Assembly: GCA_015494715.1 (NCBI GenBank)
Contig: WGAT01000035.1
Span: 1 to 50,052 of the forward strand
DNA length: 50,052 nucleotides
Reading direction: 5' to 3'
DNA from: Campylobacterota bacterium
GTDB taxonomy: Bacteria; Campylobacterota; Campylobacteria; Campylobacterales; Nitratiruptoraceae
The notes beneath the pieces are model-generated. The model did not search any database, was not told the DNA's origin, and saw only the letters and a program-made list of their open reading frames with translations. A program made the position numbers and the translations under genes. Of the stretch, positions 1 through 8,430 are shown piece after piece; within the stretch, counting starts at the first letter, position 1; the number at the start of each line of letters is the position of its first letter.

Positions 1-325
1 CATCTTTATCCAAATATCTTGGAATATGAATGTCTTTATTAAAATTACTTTCTCGTTTTGCTTTTAACAGCGCAAAGAAACTTTTGAAAGCGTTATCTAC
101 CTGTTTCATAGTCTGTTGGCTTGCATTGGAAAGCACTCTTTTGTACTCATCGCTTGCTTTGAGCAGGTGGTAGACTTTTGGATAAGGAAGATACTCTTGA
201 CGCTCAAAAAAGTGTTGTCTAATAGTATAGAGCGCTTTGTTGTACATATCTTTTGAAGCTCTCGTCAAATCTTTTAAGATAGCGAGCTTCGTTTTGTTTC
301 TTGATTTTATCCTGTTATTGGTTGT
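1..325 (-). CDS. TnpB/OrfB-family (IS200/IS605-type) protein, N-terminal part, cut by window edge
   Basis: Reading the minus strand gives an open frame with the segments LKDLTRASKDMYNKALYTIR, YLPYPKVYHLLK, SQQTMKQVDNAFKSFFALLK and HIPRYLDKD. These match the N-terminal part of TnpB (OrfB), the RNA-guided nuclease of IS200/IS605-type transposons. The frame runs off the left edge, so the RuvC catalytic residues and zinc ribbon are not visible. The frame is closed upstream by a TGA at 326-328, and no ATG, GTG or TTG lies between that stop and the conserved residues. The first in-frame ATG is at 245-247 and would remove about 26 residues that look conserved. A one-base shift would join the frame to a TTG just upstream. 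The copy may therefore be decayed, or start at a rare codon. No TnpA gene is visible upstream. The family call is fairly firm; whether it is functional is open. Confidence 0.72.
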
Positions 326-344
326 TCAAAGCACTCTATACCTT

Positions 345-373
345 TTTAGGTAGTTATTATATACCTACCTAAA
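345..373. repeat. 9-bp perfect inverted repeat in the tnpB leader
   Basis: TTTAGGTAG (345-353) and CTACCTAAA (365-373) form a perfect stem with an 11-base loop. It sits between the -10 box and the TnpB reading frame. It could be the subterminal hairpin of the transposon left end that TnpA would recognise, or an operator. The element boundary itself cannot be placed from one copy. Confidence 0.5.
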
Positions 374-403
374 TTATAGCAAGTTTTAAGATTTTTTTGT
401 CAA
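373..403 (-). promoter_or_regulatory. Consensus sigma-70 promoter for the tnpB-like gene
   Basis: On the minus strand a perfect TTGACA (398-403) is followed, after 19 bases, by a perfect TATAAT (373-378) in the context GCTATAAT. Transcription would begin near 366 and read into the TnpB frame after about 40 bases. The spacer is two bases longer than ideal. This is the only place noted in the window where both hexamers are perfect. Confidence 0.55.
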
Positions 404-422
404 GTATAATGGGACAAGAGTT

Positions 423-480
423 TATGCGCAAAGTGCATACCAAATGCATCTCCCTCTCAATCTATGGATTCTAGAGGGAG
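423..480. repeat. Two hairpins between lolA and the TnpB fragment
   Basis: TATGCGC (423-429) and GTGCATA (433-439) pair across a 3-base loop, with one G-T wobble. CTCCCTCT (450-457) and AGAGGGAG (473-480) form a perfect 8-bp stem with a 15-base loop. Neither is followed by a run of T on either strand, so they are not textbook terminators. They could end the lolA transcript by another route, or belong to the transposon end. Confidence 0.4.
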
Positions 481-528
481 TATTCTTTGGTGGATGTTGA
501 TAAAATTTGTTTTGTAGCCGCCTGTACA

Positions 529-1047
529 TTATTGCTCGTATATTACATCCCACGAAGGATTGAAGCGGAATTGAAAGACTTGTTTGTCGATTGAGAGATT
601 TTGCTTTGGATGTAAAAAATCTATTTTTACTTTATTGCCCAACTTGTCTACATAAAAGATTTGCCGCAATATTCCATCTTTTAAAAAGATATCAAAAAGT
701 TTGTCGTTATATTTGGCTTGATAGTGCTTTGGGGTTATTTTTTTGGCGCTTTTGAGCAATTTTTGAAAATCAAAGTTGGGGTCGAGTCTTTTGACAAAGA
801 CTTGTTCTAAAGCTTTGTCGATAATGATGACTTGATGATTTTTAATATAAATCTCTTTTGGCATGGGAGAGCGGTAGATCCATTTGGCCAAATTTGGGGC
901 TTTAAAAAAGAGTTCTCCCTTGTAGTGTAGCGTCTTGTTTTGATCGTTGGTGACGGTTTGGATAAAGTTGGCATGGAAAGTAGTGATTTGTAGTTTGGCA
1001 TAGGTTAGACTGCAAGTAAGTACAAAGGCGTAGAATACTTTTTTCAT
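529..1047 (-). CDS. lolA: LolA, periplasmic lipoprotein carrier
   Basis: LolA takes outer-membrane lipoproteins from the LolCDE transporter in the inner membrane and carries them across the periplasm. The 172-aa product has a signal peptide (about residues 1-17, MKKVFYAFVLTCSLTYA). It then follows the LolA pattern: an N-terminal beta-strand region with THYKG-like and APNLAKW segments, and a C-terminal half with the typical PKHYQAKY, DGILRQI and VKIDFLHPKQNLSID strands. The length suits the short LolA of Campylobacterota. A strong ribosome site (AAGGAAAG) precedes the ATG. It is divergent from secA, and a LolC/E-like permease follows secA, so lipoprotein sorting and protein export genes sit together. 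Confidence 0.9.
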   Translation of the reverse strand: MKKVFYAFVLTCSLTYAKLQITTFHANFIQTVTNDQNKTLHYKGELFFKAPNLAKWIYRSPMPKEIYIKNHQVIIIDKALEQVFVKRLDPNFDFQKLLKSAKKITPKHYQAKYNDKLFDIFLKDGILRQIFYVDKLGNKVKIDFLHPKQNLSIDKQVFQFRFNPSWDVIYEQ

Positions 1048-1059
1048 ACACTTTCCTTC

Positions 1060-1103
1060 AATTGGTAAGAGATATTATATACCAATTTGTGATAAAATGA
1101 CAA
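1060..1103 (-). promoter_or_regulatory. lolA promoter with an 8-bp inverted repeat around the -10
   Basis: On the minus strand TTGTCA (1098-1103), an 18-base spacer and TATAAT (1074-1079) make a good sigma-70 promoter, giving a leader of about 20 bases before the lolA ATG. A perfect inverted repeat, AATTGGTA (1060-1067) and TACCAATT (1080-1087), brackets the -10 box. That placement is typical of a repressor operator, but no regulator can be named. Confidence 0.5.
1093..1098 (+). promoter_or_regulatory. secA -10 element TAAAAT
   Basis: TAAAAT in the context GATAAAAT lies 31 bases before the secA start codon. There is no clear -35 box, which is common in Campylobacterota promoters. The same element recurs before several other genes in the window. 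Confidence 0.4.
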
Positions 1104-1129
1104 AATGAAATCAATAAGGATAGCAAAAA

Positions 1130-3724
1130 ATGATCAAGGGTGTAGTAAAAAAAGTTTTTGGCACAAAAAACGATAGAGAGATTAAACGCTATCAAAAACG
1201 GGTCAAAAAGATCAATGCACTTGAGCCAAAATATGAAAAACTCACGGATGAAGAGCTAAAAAAAGCTTTTGATGCGCTTCGCCAAAAGGTAAAAAGCGGG
1301 GAAGCCACGATGGATGAGGTACTTGAGGACTCCTTTGCCATTACAAGAGAGGCGAGCAAGCGTGTCTTGGGTATGCGTCATTATGATGTACAGCTTATTG
1401 GTGGGATGGTCTTGCATGAGGGTAAGATAGCCGAGATGAAAACGGGCGAGGGTAAGACCCTCGTAGCCACTCTGGCCGTCGCCCTCAACGCCATGACGGG
1501 CGAGGGGGTCCATGTAGTGACCGTCAACGACTATTTGGCCAAGCGGGATGCTACCGAGATGGGTAAGCTGTATGAGTTTTTGGGCTACTCTACGGGGTGT
1601 ATTACCTCCGAGATACAAGACGATCAGGAGCGAAAAAAGCAGTATCAGTGTGATATTACTTATGGAACCAACAATGAGTTTGGATTTGATTATCTAAGAG
1701 ACAATATGAAATATTCACTAGAAGAGGTGGTACAGCGCGGTCACAACTACGCTATCGTAGATGAGGTGGACTCTATCCTCATCGATGAGGCGAGGACGCC
1801 TTTGATTATTTCTGGTCCTACCAACAGAACGCTGGACAACTACGTCAAAGCGGACCAAATAGCCAAGCAACTTCAAAAAGATAAGCATTTTACCGTTGAT
1901 GAGAAAGATCGGGTTATTTTGCTTACTGCAGAAGGAATTGCCAAAGCCGAAGAGCTTTTTGAGGTGGATAATCTTTATAGTCTAGAAAACGCAATTCTTG
2001 CGCACCATCTCGATCAAGCCCTCAAAGCCAATTATCTGTTTCAAAAAGATGTAGATTATGTGGTTAAAAATGGCGAAGTGGTGATCGTCGACGAGTTTAC
2101 CGGGCGGCTGAGCGAAGGGCGACGATTTAGCGAAGGGCTCCATCAAGCACTCGAAGCCAAAGAGGGTGTACAGATCCAAGAGGAGAGCCAGACTTTGGCG
2201 GACATCACATTCCAAAACTACTTTAGGCTTTATAAAAAGCTTGCTGGTATGACGGGGACGGCCCAAACGGAAGCGACGGAGTTTGCCGAGATTTATGGAC
2301 TGGAGGTTATCTCCATTCCTACCAATCGTCCCGTTATTCGTAAAGATATGGAGGATCTGATTTTCAAGAGCGAGAGGGAGAAGTTTGAAGCGGTGGTCAA
2401 AAAGATCAAGGAGCTGCACAAAAAAGGGCAGCCCGTACTCGTAGGTACCACCTCTATTGAGAAGAATGAGCTTTTGCACCAGATGCTCAAAAAAGAGAAG
2501 ATTCCCCATACGATTCTTAATGCCAAACAGCATGAAAAAGAGGCCGAGATCATCGCTCAAGCGGGTAAAAAAGGTGCGGTGACCGTAGCTACCAATATGG
2601 CCGGGCGAGGGGTTGATATCAAGATCGACGATGAGGTGCGAGAACTTGGAGGACTTTTTATTTTAGGAACCGAGCGGCACGAGAGTAGGCGTATAGACAA
2701 TCAGTTGCGGGGTCGATCGGGTCGTCAGGGCGATCCGGGAGCCAGCCAGTTTTTTTTGAGTCTTGATGATAATTTGTTGCGAATTTTTGGCGGTGATCGT
2801 ATCAAAAACATTATGAACCGTTTGGGGATAGAAGAGGGTGAACATATCGAATCGAAAATGGTCACCCGCGCGGTGGAAAAGGCCCAAAAAAAGGTAGAAA
2901 ATCTCCACTTTGAGTCACGAAAGCACATTCTTGAGTATGACGATGTGGCCAACGAACAGCGAAAAACGATCTATAAATTTCGCCAAGAGCTTTTAAATCC
3001 TGAGTACGATATCTCATCTAAAATCAAAGAGAATAGAGCGCAGGTAGTGGAGCGTCTGTTATCCCAGAGCGAGATTTTTCCAGAGGCGCCTAAAGAAGAT
3101 TACGATTTGGAGCGTTTGAGTAAAGTGTTGCAAGAGGAGCTTGGAACCGCTTTTACTCCTGAGGAGCTAGCGGGTAAAGACTATGAAGATCTCAAAGACT
3201 ATATCTTAGGTAAACTCGAAAAAGAGTACGAAGCCAAAATGAATTTGGTAGACGAACAGCAAAGACGAGAGATTGAGCGGATACTTTACTTGCAAGTGCT
3301 TGATAACGCATGGCGGGAGCATCTATATCAGATGGATATCCTCAAAACGGGTATAGGACTGCGAGGCTACAATCAAAAAGATCCTCTTGTGGAGTATAAA
3401 AAAGAGTCGTACAATCTTTTTGTAGAGTTGGTAGAAAAGATCAAAAATGAAGCGATTAAGACGCTGCATCTTGTACAGCTGCGGAATGAAGAGGAAGAGG
3501 AGCATTTACGGCGATTGGAAGCTGAATTAGCCAAAATGGATGAGGAGATACGCTCGCAATCTAAACTTTTACACGGCCAAGAGGAGGAGAAACCAAGCCC
3601 CATCAAATCCGAGCGAAAACCGGCTAGAAACGAGCCATGTCCATGCGGTAGCGGTAAAAAATATAAACATTGCTGTGGCAAAAGCGGTCCTAAAAAAGGG
3701 GTTTTGGCTAAGATGAATGGATAA
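1130..3724 (+). CDS. secA: SecA, preprotein translocase ATPase
   Basis: SecA drives secretory proteins through the SecYEG channel with ATP. The 864-aa product is full length. Visible marks are the Walker A region [13 protein letters not shown] (about residues 103-115), the DEAD-like [15 protein letters not shown] (about 209-223), the second nucleotide-binding domain with [11 protein letters not shown] and [20 protein letters not shown], and the helical scaffold. The C-terminal tail [16 protein letters not shown] carries the zinc-binding cysteines that contact SecB and lipids. A ribosome site (AAGGA) precedes the ATG. The 3' end overlaps the next gene by 8 bases, which suggests translational coupling to the Lol permease. 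Confidence 0.98.
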   Translation: MIKGVVKKVFGTKNDREIKRYQKRVKKINALEPKYEKLTDEELKKAFDALRQKVKSGEATMDEVLEDSFAITREASKRVLGMRHYDVQLIGGMVLHEGKIAEMKTGEGKTLVATLAVALNAMTGEGVHVVTVNDYLAKRDATEMGKLYEFLGYSTGCITSEIQDDQERKKQYQCDITYGTNNEFGFDYLRDNMKYSLEEVVQRGHNYAIVDEVDSILIDEARTPLIISGPTNRTLDNYVKADQIAKQLQKDKHFTVDEKDRVILLTAEGIAKAEELFEVDNLYSLENAILAHHLDQALKANYLFQKDVDYVVKNGEVVIVDEFTGRLSEGRRFSEGLHQALEAKEGVQIQEESQTLADITFQNYFRLYKKLAGMTGTAQTEATEFAEIYGLEVISIPTNRPVIRKDMEDLIFKSEREKFEAVVKKIKELHKKGQPVLVGTTSIEKNELLHQMLKKEKIPHTILNAKQHEKEAEIIAQAGKKGAVTVATNMAGRGVDIKIDDEVRELGGLFILGTERHESRRIDNQLRGRSGRQGDPGASQFFLSLDDNLLRIFGGDRIKNIMNRLGIEEGEHIESKMVTRAVEKAQKKVENLHFESRKHILEYDDVANEQRKTIYKFRQELLNPEYDISSKIKENRAQVVERLLSQSEIFPEAPKEDYDLERLSKVLQEELGTAFTPEELAGKDYEDLKDYILGKLEKEYEAKMNLVDEQQRREIERILYLQVLDNAWREHLYQMDILKTGIGLRGYNQKDPLVEYKKESYNLFVELVEKIKNEAIKTLHLVQLRNEEEEEHLRRLEAELAKMDEEIRSQSKLLHGQEEEKPSPIKSERKPARNEPCPCGSGKKYKHCCGKSGPKKGVLAKMNG

Positions 3725-4916
3725 AAAACTCGTCTCTTTCATCGTTCGCAGATATCTGCGTTTTGATACCGATCAGCCTTTTATTTTCCTCTCTGCCCTT
3801 TTGGCCTTTTTGGGCATTACGGTAGGGGTGATGGTGCTCATTATCGCCATGGCCATTATGAATGGGATGGATAAGGAGTTTGAGGAGAAACTCTTTACGA
3901 TGAACTATCCCCTGACCATCTTTCCGAAATTTTCCAACGCCGTGGATGAGAGGCTGCTCAAGGATTTACAAAAGCGTTTTCCCCATCTGCTTTTTAGTCC
4001 TTATATCTCTTCTCAAGTTATTTTTAAAAGGGGGGATAAGCTAGAAGGCGGGATGCTTTTTGGCGTCGATTTTGATAAAGAGCTCGCTATCAATCAAGTA
4101 CTACGTCAATATGTCAAAAAGACTCCTCAAAAGTATGAGGTTATAGTGGGCAAAGGGTTGTACGATGAGCTGTATTTGGTAGATGGGGAGAAAATTTTTA
4201 TCATCTTTCCAAAAAGCGAGCCAAGCGGTTTTTCCATCGTCCCGCTTTTTAAAAGGTTTCGGGTTGTGGGCTATTTCAAATCGGGTCTGATTACGTATGA
4301 CAAAGCCTACGCCTATACTACTCTTGAGTCTTTACAAAAAATTGTAGGTTTGACGAAAGGGGAATTTAGCGGGATTCATGTCTACTCCCCAGATCCAAGA
4401 AAAGATTACCAAAAACTTAAAAAGGTTTTGCCTCAGAGTGTGGGTATCGTTGGCTGGTGGCAGCAAAATGGCAACTTTTTCGCTGCTTTGGCAATGGAGA
4501 AGCGAGCGCTTTTTATCGTTTTGATGCTCATTATTTTAGTGGCTTCTTTGAATATCGTAAGTTCGTTGTTGATGACGGTGATGAATAGGAGAAAAGAGAT
4601 CGCTTTGCTGTTGGCTTTGGGTACGAGCAAAAAAGAGATATGGTCCATCTTTTTTCGTCTTGGCTCCATTATTGGGGGTGTGGGGATAGTGGCCGGTGTA
4701 GCGTTGGGGCTTTTGGGAGTGTATATATTGGCCAATTTTGATATCGTCACTTTGCCAGCTGATGTGTATGGTACCTCTCATCTGCCCGTAGATCTCAATC
4801 CTCTTGATCTTGGGGCGATTATACTGGGCGCTATCGTAATTATTTTGGTTTCTGCTTTGTATCCGGCCAAAAAGTCTTGCGATATCAATGTCATTGGAGT
4901 TTTGCGAAACGAATAA
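3717..4916 (+). CDS. LolC/LolE-like ABC transporter permease
   Basis: The 399-aa protein has the MacB/FtsX permease layout. One membrane helix lies near the N-terminus (about 22-48), then a periplasmic domain of about 210 residues, then three membrane helices (about 264-285, 306-333 and 362-385). The cytoplasmic loop has [19 protein letters not shown], the typical FtsX coupling motif, and the last helix ends in ALYPAKKS. This fits LolC/LolE, which extracts lipoproteins from the inner membrane and hands them to LolA. One gene probably serves both roles as a homodimer; the LolD ATPase is not in the window. The start codon lies inside the secA end. Its stop codon directly abuts the stop of the next, convergent gene. 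Confidence 0.85.
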   Translation: MDKKLVSFIVRRYLRFDTDQPFIFLSALLAFLGITVGVMVLIIAMAIMNGMDKEFEEKLFTMNYPLTIFPKFSNAVDERLLKDLQKRFPHLLFSPYISSQVIFKRGDKLEGGMLFGVDFDKELAINQVLRQYVKKTPQKYEVIVGKGLYDELYLVDGEKIFIIFPKSEPSGFSIVPLFKRFRVVGYFKSGLITYDKAYAYTTLESLQKIVGLTKGEFSGIHVYSPDPRKDYQKLKKVLPQSVGIVGWWQQNGNFFAALAMEKRALFIVLMLIILVASLNIVSSLLMTVMNRRKEIALLLALGTSKKEIWSIFFRLGSIIGGVGIVAGVALGLLGVYILANFDIVTLPADVYGTSHLPVDLNPLDLGAIILGAIVIILVSALYPAKKSCDINVIGVLRNE

Positions 4917-7433
4917 TCAATCAAAGAGTTTAAAAGGAAGTGTTAATGTCCGCTTGATGATGTTAAACGGCGCTTTGATAGTATCTTTGGTAGCGTGGGT
5001 AGTGATAGTGGGATTTTTCAACTCCCCGCTTATTTCTGCCGATATGGCGATAGAGCCATCTTTGCCCAAAAGAATATAGCCGGCAATTGGAATTTTACTA
5101 ACGATATTGGTAATGGATGTGAAAGTTTTTAGCCATACATTCATCTTAATGGTATTTTTGTGTAGATCGATTCCTCCATTTCCCTCGATTTGAAGTGCAT
5201 CGGACTCTAGGTGTAGTCGCTTGATAAGAAGATATCCATTATGATAACTAAATGTGATCGATCCAGTTTTTATAAAAAGTCCTTGAGAGTTAAATCCCGG
5301 ATTGTGTAAAGTGACGAGTGCTGGGATGGCATTGATGGTGGCAAAAAGGTTGTTAAGCAGTTTGAGCTGTGCTATAGTGGTATTTTCTAGACGGATTTTC
5401 CCTTGAAAGTTATCTTTTTTTCCTTTTGCCTCCAGTCCAAAGGAGCCTCCTTGTACTATATTCGTACCTAAAAGTTTGTTGACAAAATCATCGTTTAAAT
5501 CTTTTACTGCAATTTCTATATCGTTGTGTTTTATCCATCCTTTGATGGAGCCCTTGTGCACTTTTCCCGTTAAAGAGATATTTTCTTCTTGGATATTGAG
5601 AATAGCACGCTCAAAAGGGATGAGATGATTGTCTTTAAAAAAGGTCACATGGTTTAATTGAATTGTAACGGGAGTGTGGAAAGTGATGGTTGAATTGGAG
5701 CTGTTGGAGTCCTCTTTGGGTATCTTGATCCAAACATTTTTGATTTTTGCCGTGATGGGATGAGCAAGATGTATCGTTGCGCAGTCGTTGATATGGATGT
5801 TTGGATTGGGTTTGATATTGCCTTGGATAAAAAAAGTGGTGATTGGCTGATGTGATTGAAAACATAATTCGTTTGGCTTTTGTACGGCGGCGAAAAAGTG
5901 GATAGATGGAGTGAGCTTTATTTGTAAAGAGCCGCGCAAAGGGGCTAACTTTTGTAAAAGCGGAGAAAAAGGGATAAGCTTTTTGAGGTGGTGTACCTCG
6001 ATGGTCTTGATACGATCAAAAAAGATGTCCGTATCAAAAAAAAGGAGATGGACTTTGGAGCGGTTGAGGTCTAACTGCATCCGTTCTTTGATATTTTTGG
6101 CTATGAACAAAGGTATGTCTTGTTGAATATGCAGATCGCTGATATCAAGATAAAAATCCCCCTTTGCCTTGGATATATCGATAGTGCCATATATTCTACT
6201 CCGTAAAAGAGGCCGAATTTCTACAAGAGATGGACGGATGAGGATGGTGCCGTTGTAGATTTTAAAAAGAGCCTCTCTAAGATAAAGATCAAGACCTTTG
6301 ATGCTAATAAGAGCGTTTTGTGTTTGAAAAGTGCCTCGCACATCGGTGGAGAAATTTTTAAAGAAAATTTTAATATGAAGATCTGCTTGTACGGCTCCTT
6401 GCTTTTGTACGATAGGGACTGCGATGCGATAGGCATGCAAGAGCTCTTTAATTTTTTGGTCAAAGGGGCTGGATGTCTTTATGTGCAAAAGTGCGTAACT
6501 TCCCTTTTTGCCTACTTGATAGATACGCACTTGTGAGCCTTGGAGGGGTTTGTTGAGATATTTTGGATTAAAAAGGTCAAAATAGAGAATATCCTTAAAA
6601 AAGCGTAAGCTCACTTTTTTGACGATGGCCGGAGGCAGGGAGTCGTTGAAACGAATCGTTACATTTTGTGCCGTAGCGAAAGCTTTGATACTATTCAGAT
6701 CAAAAGGCGAGCCTATGTGCCATGTGCCTTTGAGGTAGTGAAGTTTATAGCGTTTTGCTTTGATACGCTTATAGCTCCACTCTTTGATAAGGGGCTCTAA
6801 AGGGATATGAGTGAAGAGTTTGGCCAAGTTTTGATTGGAGAAAGTACGGCTTCGTAGCGTGAAATAAAGATTTTTTGATGTTTTTTGTAGATCTATCGAT
6901 CCTTTGATCCCCTCTATCTCGTAGACTCCTTTAAAAGTAAAATCGTTATGATCTATCGTGGCATCGCCTTGAAGCCGTGCGTTGTAGCGGGGTACTTGAA
7001 GTTTTTTAATATGAACAAAGAGATCTTTTTGCATCCATAAGGAGAATTTTGCGATTAAATCTTTTGAGAGTAGAGTAAATGTTTTATCTTGATAGTGCAG
7101 TTGCATATGGTATTGTGGAGGCCACGAAATATCTTCGATATCGATCCTTTGAAAGATTTTTGGTATGCCGTTTATAATCCAAAGATAAGGGTCAATGGCC
7201 AGAGGGCTCTTTGTATTCTCTTTGGGTAAGGGGATTTGGACCTTTTTGGCGCGTACAATGAATTTTTTATCAAGTTTAAGATACAATCTTTCTATATGGA
7301 GTCCAAAAGCGTCAAAAGAGTCTATTTCTAGACCCTCAGATAGAAAAAAATAGCCTAAAAGGAGCAATAAGACAGTGGCTAATAGAGTGCTGAGAATGAT
7401 CTCTTCGATGATGGAGATCGTTTTAGTGATCAT
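4917..7433 (-). CDS. AsmA-like / DUF3971-type large envelope protein
   Basis: The 838-aa product has an N-terminal membrane anchor (about residues 8-32, hydrophobic ILSTLLATVLLLLLGYFF) and then a long beta-strand-rich periplasmic part. The C-terminal part resembles the AsmA-like C-terminal domain, with HLESDALQIEGNGGIDLHK and IPIAGYILLGKDGSIAIS segments. Proteins of this superfamily (AsmA, TamB, YhdP) are thought to form hydrophobic grooves that carry phospholipids to the outer membrane. That role is inferred here. The gene is head-to-head with mltG and their 5' ends overlap by 59 bases, so either the annotated start is too long or the promoters lie in each other's coding sequence. The ribosome site before this ATG is weak. 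Confidence 0.75.
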   Translation of the reverse strand: MITKTISIIEEIILSTLLATVLLLLLGYFFLSEGLEIDSFDAFGLHIERLYLKLDKKFIVRAKKVQIPLPKENTKSPLAIDPYLWIINGIPKIFQRIDIEDISWPPQYHMQLHYQDKTFTLLSKDLIAKFSLWMQKDLFVHIKKLQVPRYNARLQGDATIDHNDFTFKGVYEIEGIKGSIDLQKTSKNLYFTLRSRTFSNQNLAKLFTHIPLEPLIKEWSYKRIKAKRYKLHYLKGTWHIGSPFDLNSIKAFATAQNVTIRFNDSLPPAIVKKVSLRFFKDILYFDLFNPKYLNKPLQGSQVRIYQVGKKGSYALLHIKTSSPFDQKIKELLHAYRIAVPIVQKQGAVQADLHIKIFFKNFSTDVRGTFQTQNALISIKGLDLYLREALFKIYNGTILIRPSLVEIRPLLRSRIYGTIDISKAKGDFYLDISDLHIQQDIPLFIAKNIKERMQLDLNRSKVHLLFFDTDIFFDRIKTIEVHHLKKLIPFSPLLQKLAPLRGSLQIKLTPSIHFFAAVQKPNELCFQSHQPITTFFIQGNIKPNPNIHINDCATIHLAHPITAKIKNVWIKIPKEDSNSSNSTITFHTPVTIQLNHVTFFKDNHLIPFERAILNIQEENISLTGKVHKGSIKGWIKHNDIEIAVKDLNDDFVNKLLGTNIVQGGSFGLEAKGKKDNFQGKIRLENTTIAQLKLLNNLFATINAIPALVTLHNPGFNSQGLFIKTGSITFSYHNGYLLIKRLHLESDALQIEGNGGIDLHKNTIKMNVWLKTFTSITNIVSKIPIAGYILLGKDGSIAISAEISGELKNPTITTHATKDTIKAPFNIIKRTLTLPFKLFD

Positions 7434-8340
7434 CGTTGCCGCTCTGTATTATATGGCTATACCCGTACGGCTCGCATCTACTCAAATATATATACCAGCA
7501 GGTAACATTAATCATACGGTATTATATCTAAAGGCGCATACGCTACCCACCACCAAACTCGATGCTTGGCTGCTTGCTTTATTGGGTCAGCCTCAGCGAG
7601 GCTGGATAGACCTTGGGGGTAGGAGTATGAGTAGGCTCGATTTTCTCTATCGTCTCACACACTCAAAAGCGCCCCTCTTTGCCATTAAACTGATACCAGG
7701 GGAAACAACTTACCTCTTTTTAGAGCAGCTTCATAAAAAGTTTGGTTATCCTTTAAATGTGTTACGAAAAGAGTATGACAAGGTGAGTCCCTATCCTGAG
7801 GGAGTGCTTTTTCCAGATACCTATTATCTTCCAAAAGGTATGGGTGCAAAAGAGGTTGTAGATTATTTAGTAGGAGTGAGTCTGCACAAGCATAAAGAGT
7901 TGGCTAAAAAGATCTATCACGGCTATAATCAAAAGATGTGGTTTGAGAAGATGGTGACTATTGCCTCCATCATTCAAAAAGAGGCGGCCAATGCCAAAGA
8001 GATGCCCATTATCGCTTCGGTTATCTATAACAGACTAAAAAAGGATATCCCTTTGCAGATGGATGGGACTCTAAATTATGCCCAATATTCCCATATCAAA
8101 GTCACGCATAAAAGGATTCAAGAAGATACGAGCGCTTTTAACACCTATCGTCACAAAGGGCTTCCTCCCTATCCCGTTTGTACGGTGAGCCTTGAGGCGT
8201 TAAAAGCGGCCGTAGGACCTGCTAAAACCAGATATCTCTACTTTGTCAAGGGGAGGGATGGACATCATATATTTAGCGTTACTTATAAGAACCATTTGAA
8301 AAATATAAAAATTGTGAAAAAAAGAAACAAAAAAGAGTGA
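7375..8340 (+). CDS. mltG: MltG, endolytic murein transglycosylase
   Basis: MltG cuts nascent peptidoglycan strands and sets glycan length. The 321-aa product has an N-terminal membrane helix (about 12-30) and then the YceG/MltG domain. Visible marks are YPEGVLFPDTYYLPKG, the catalytic-site region ASIIQKEAANAKEMPIIASV with the conserved glutamate, YNRLKKDIPLQMDGTLNYA, NTYRHKGLPPYPVC and the closing YFVKGRDGHHIFSVTY. The start is a GTG at 7375. It is supported by AAGGAG ending 10 bases upstream, and an ATG only appears eight codons later. The 5' end overlaps the divergent AsmA-like gene. Confidence 0.93.
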   Translation: MANRVLRMISSMMEIVLVIIVAALYYMAIPVRLASTQIYIPAGNINHTVLYLKAHTLPTTKLDAWLLALLGQPQRGWIDLGGRSMSRLDFLYRLTHSKAPLFAIKLIPGETTYLFLEQLHKKFGYPLNVLRKEYDKVSPYPEGVLFPDTYYLPKGMGAKEVVDYLVGVSLHKHKELAKKIYHGYNQKMWFEKMVTIASIIQKEAANAKEMPIIASVIYNRLKKDIPLQMDGTLNYAQYSHIKVTHKRIQEDTSAFNTYRHKGLPPYPVCTVSLEALKAAVGPAKTRYLYFVKGRDGHHIFSVTYKNHLKNIKIVKKRNKKE

Positions 8341-8377
8341 TCTTTTTAGGGATGGCAATCGTTTGAGAAAAGATAAA

Positions 8378-8425
8378 TTGAGAAGCTGTTACCATATAGG
8401 TGTAATTTACGAGACAAACAAGGAG
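8378..8425 (+). promoter_or_regulatory. Promoter and ribosome site of the icd-led rTCA block
   Basis: TTGAGA (8378-8383), a 17-base spacer and TGTAAT (8401-8406) form a plausible sigma-70 promoter. A strong ribosome site AAGGAG (8420-8425) precedes the icd ATG at 8431. No equally good promoter was seen between icd and oorC, so the genes downstream may be largely co-transcribed. Confidence 0.5.
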
Positions 8426-8430
8426 ATTGG

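Noticed and set aside
450-480. Rho-independent terminator of lolA
   Set aside because: The stem is good, but there is no T-run on the minus strand after it. It was kept only as an inverted repeat.
1982-2560. Long antisense open frame (192 codons) within secA
   Set aside because: SecA is intact and conserved across the whole stretch. The antisense frame has no ribosome site and its translation resembles no protein; it follows from codon bias of the sense gene.
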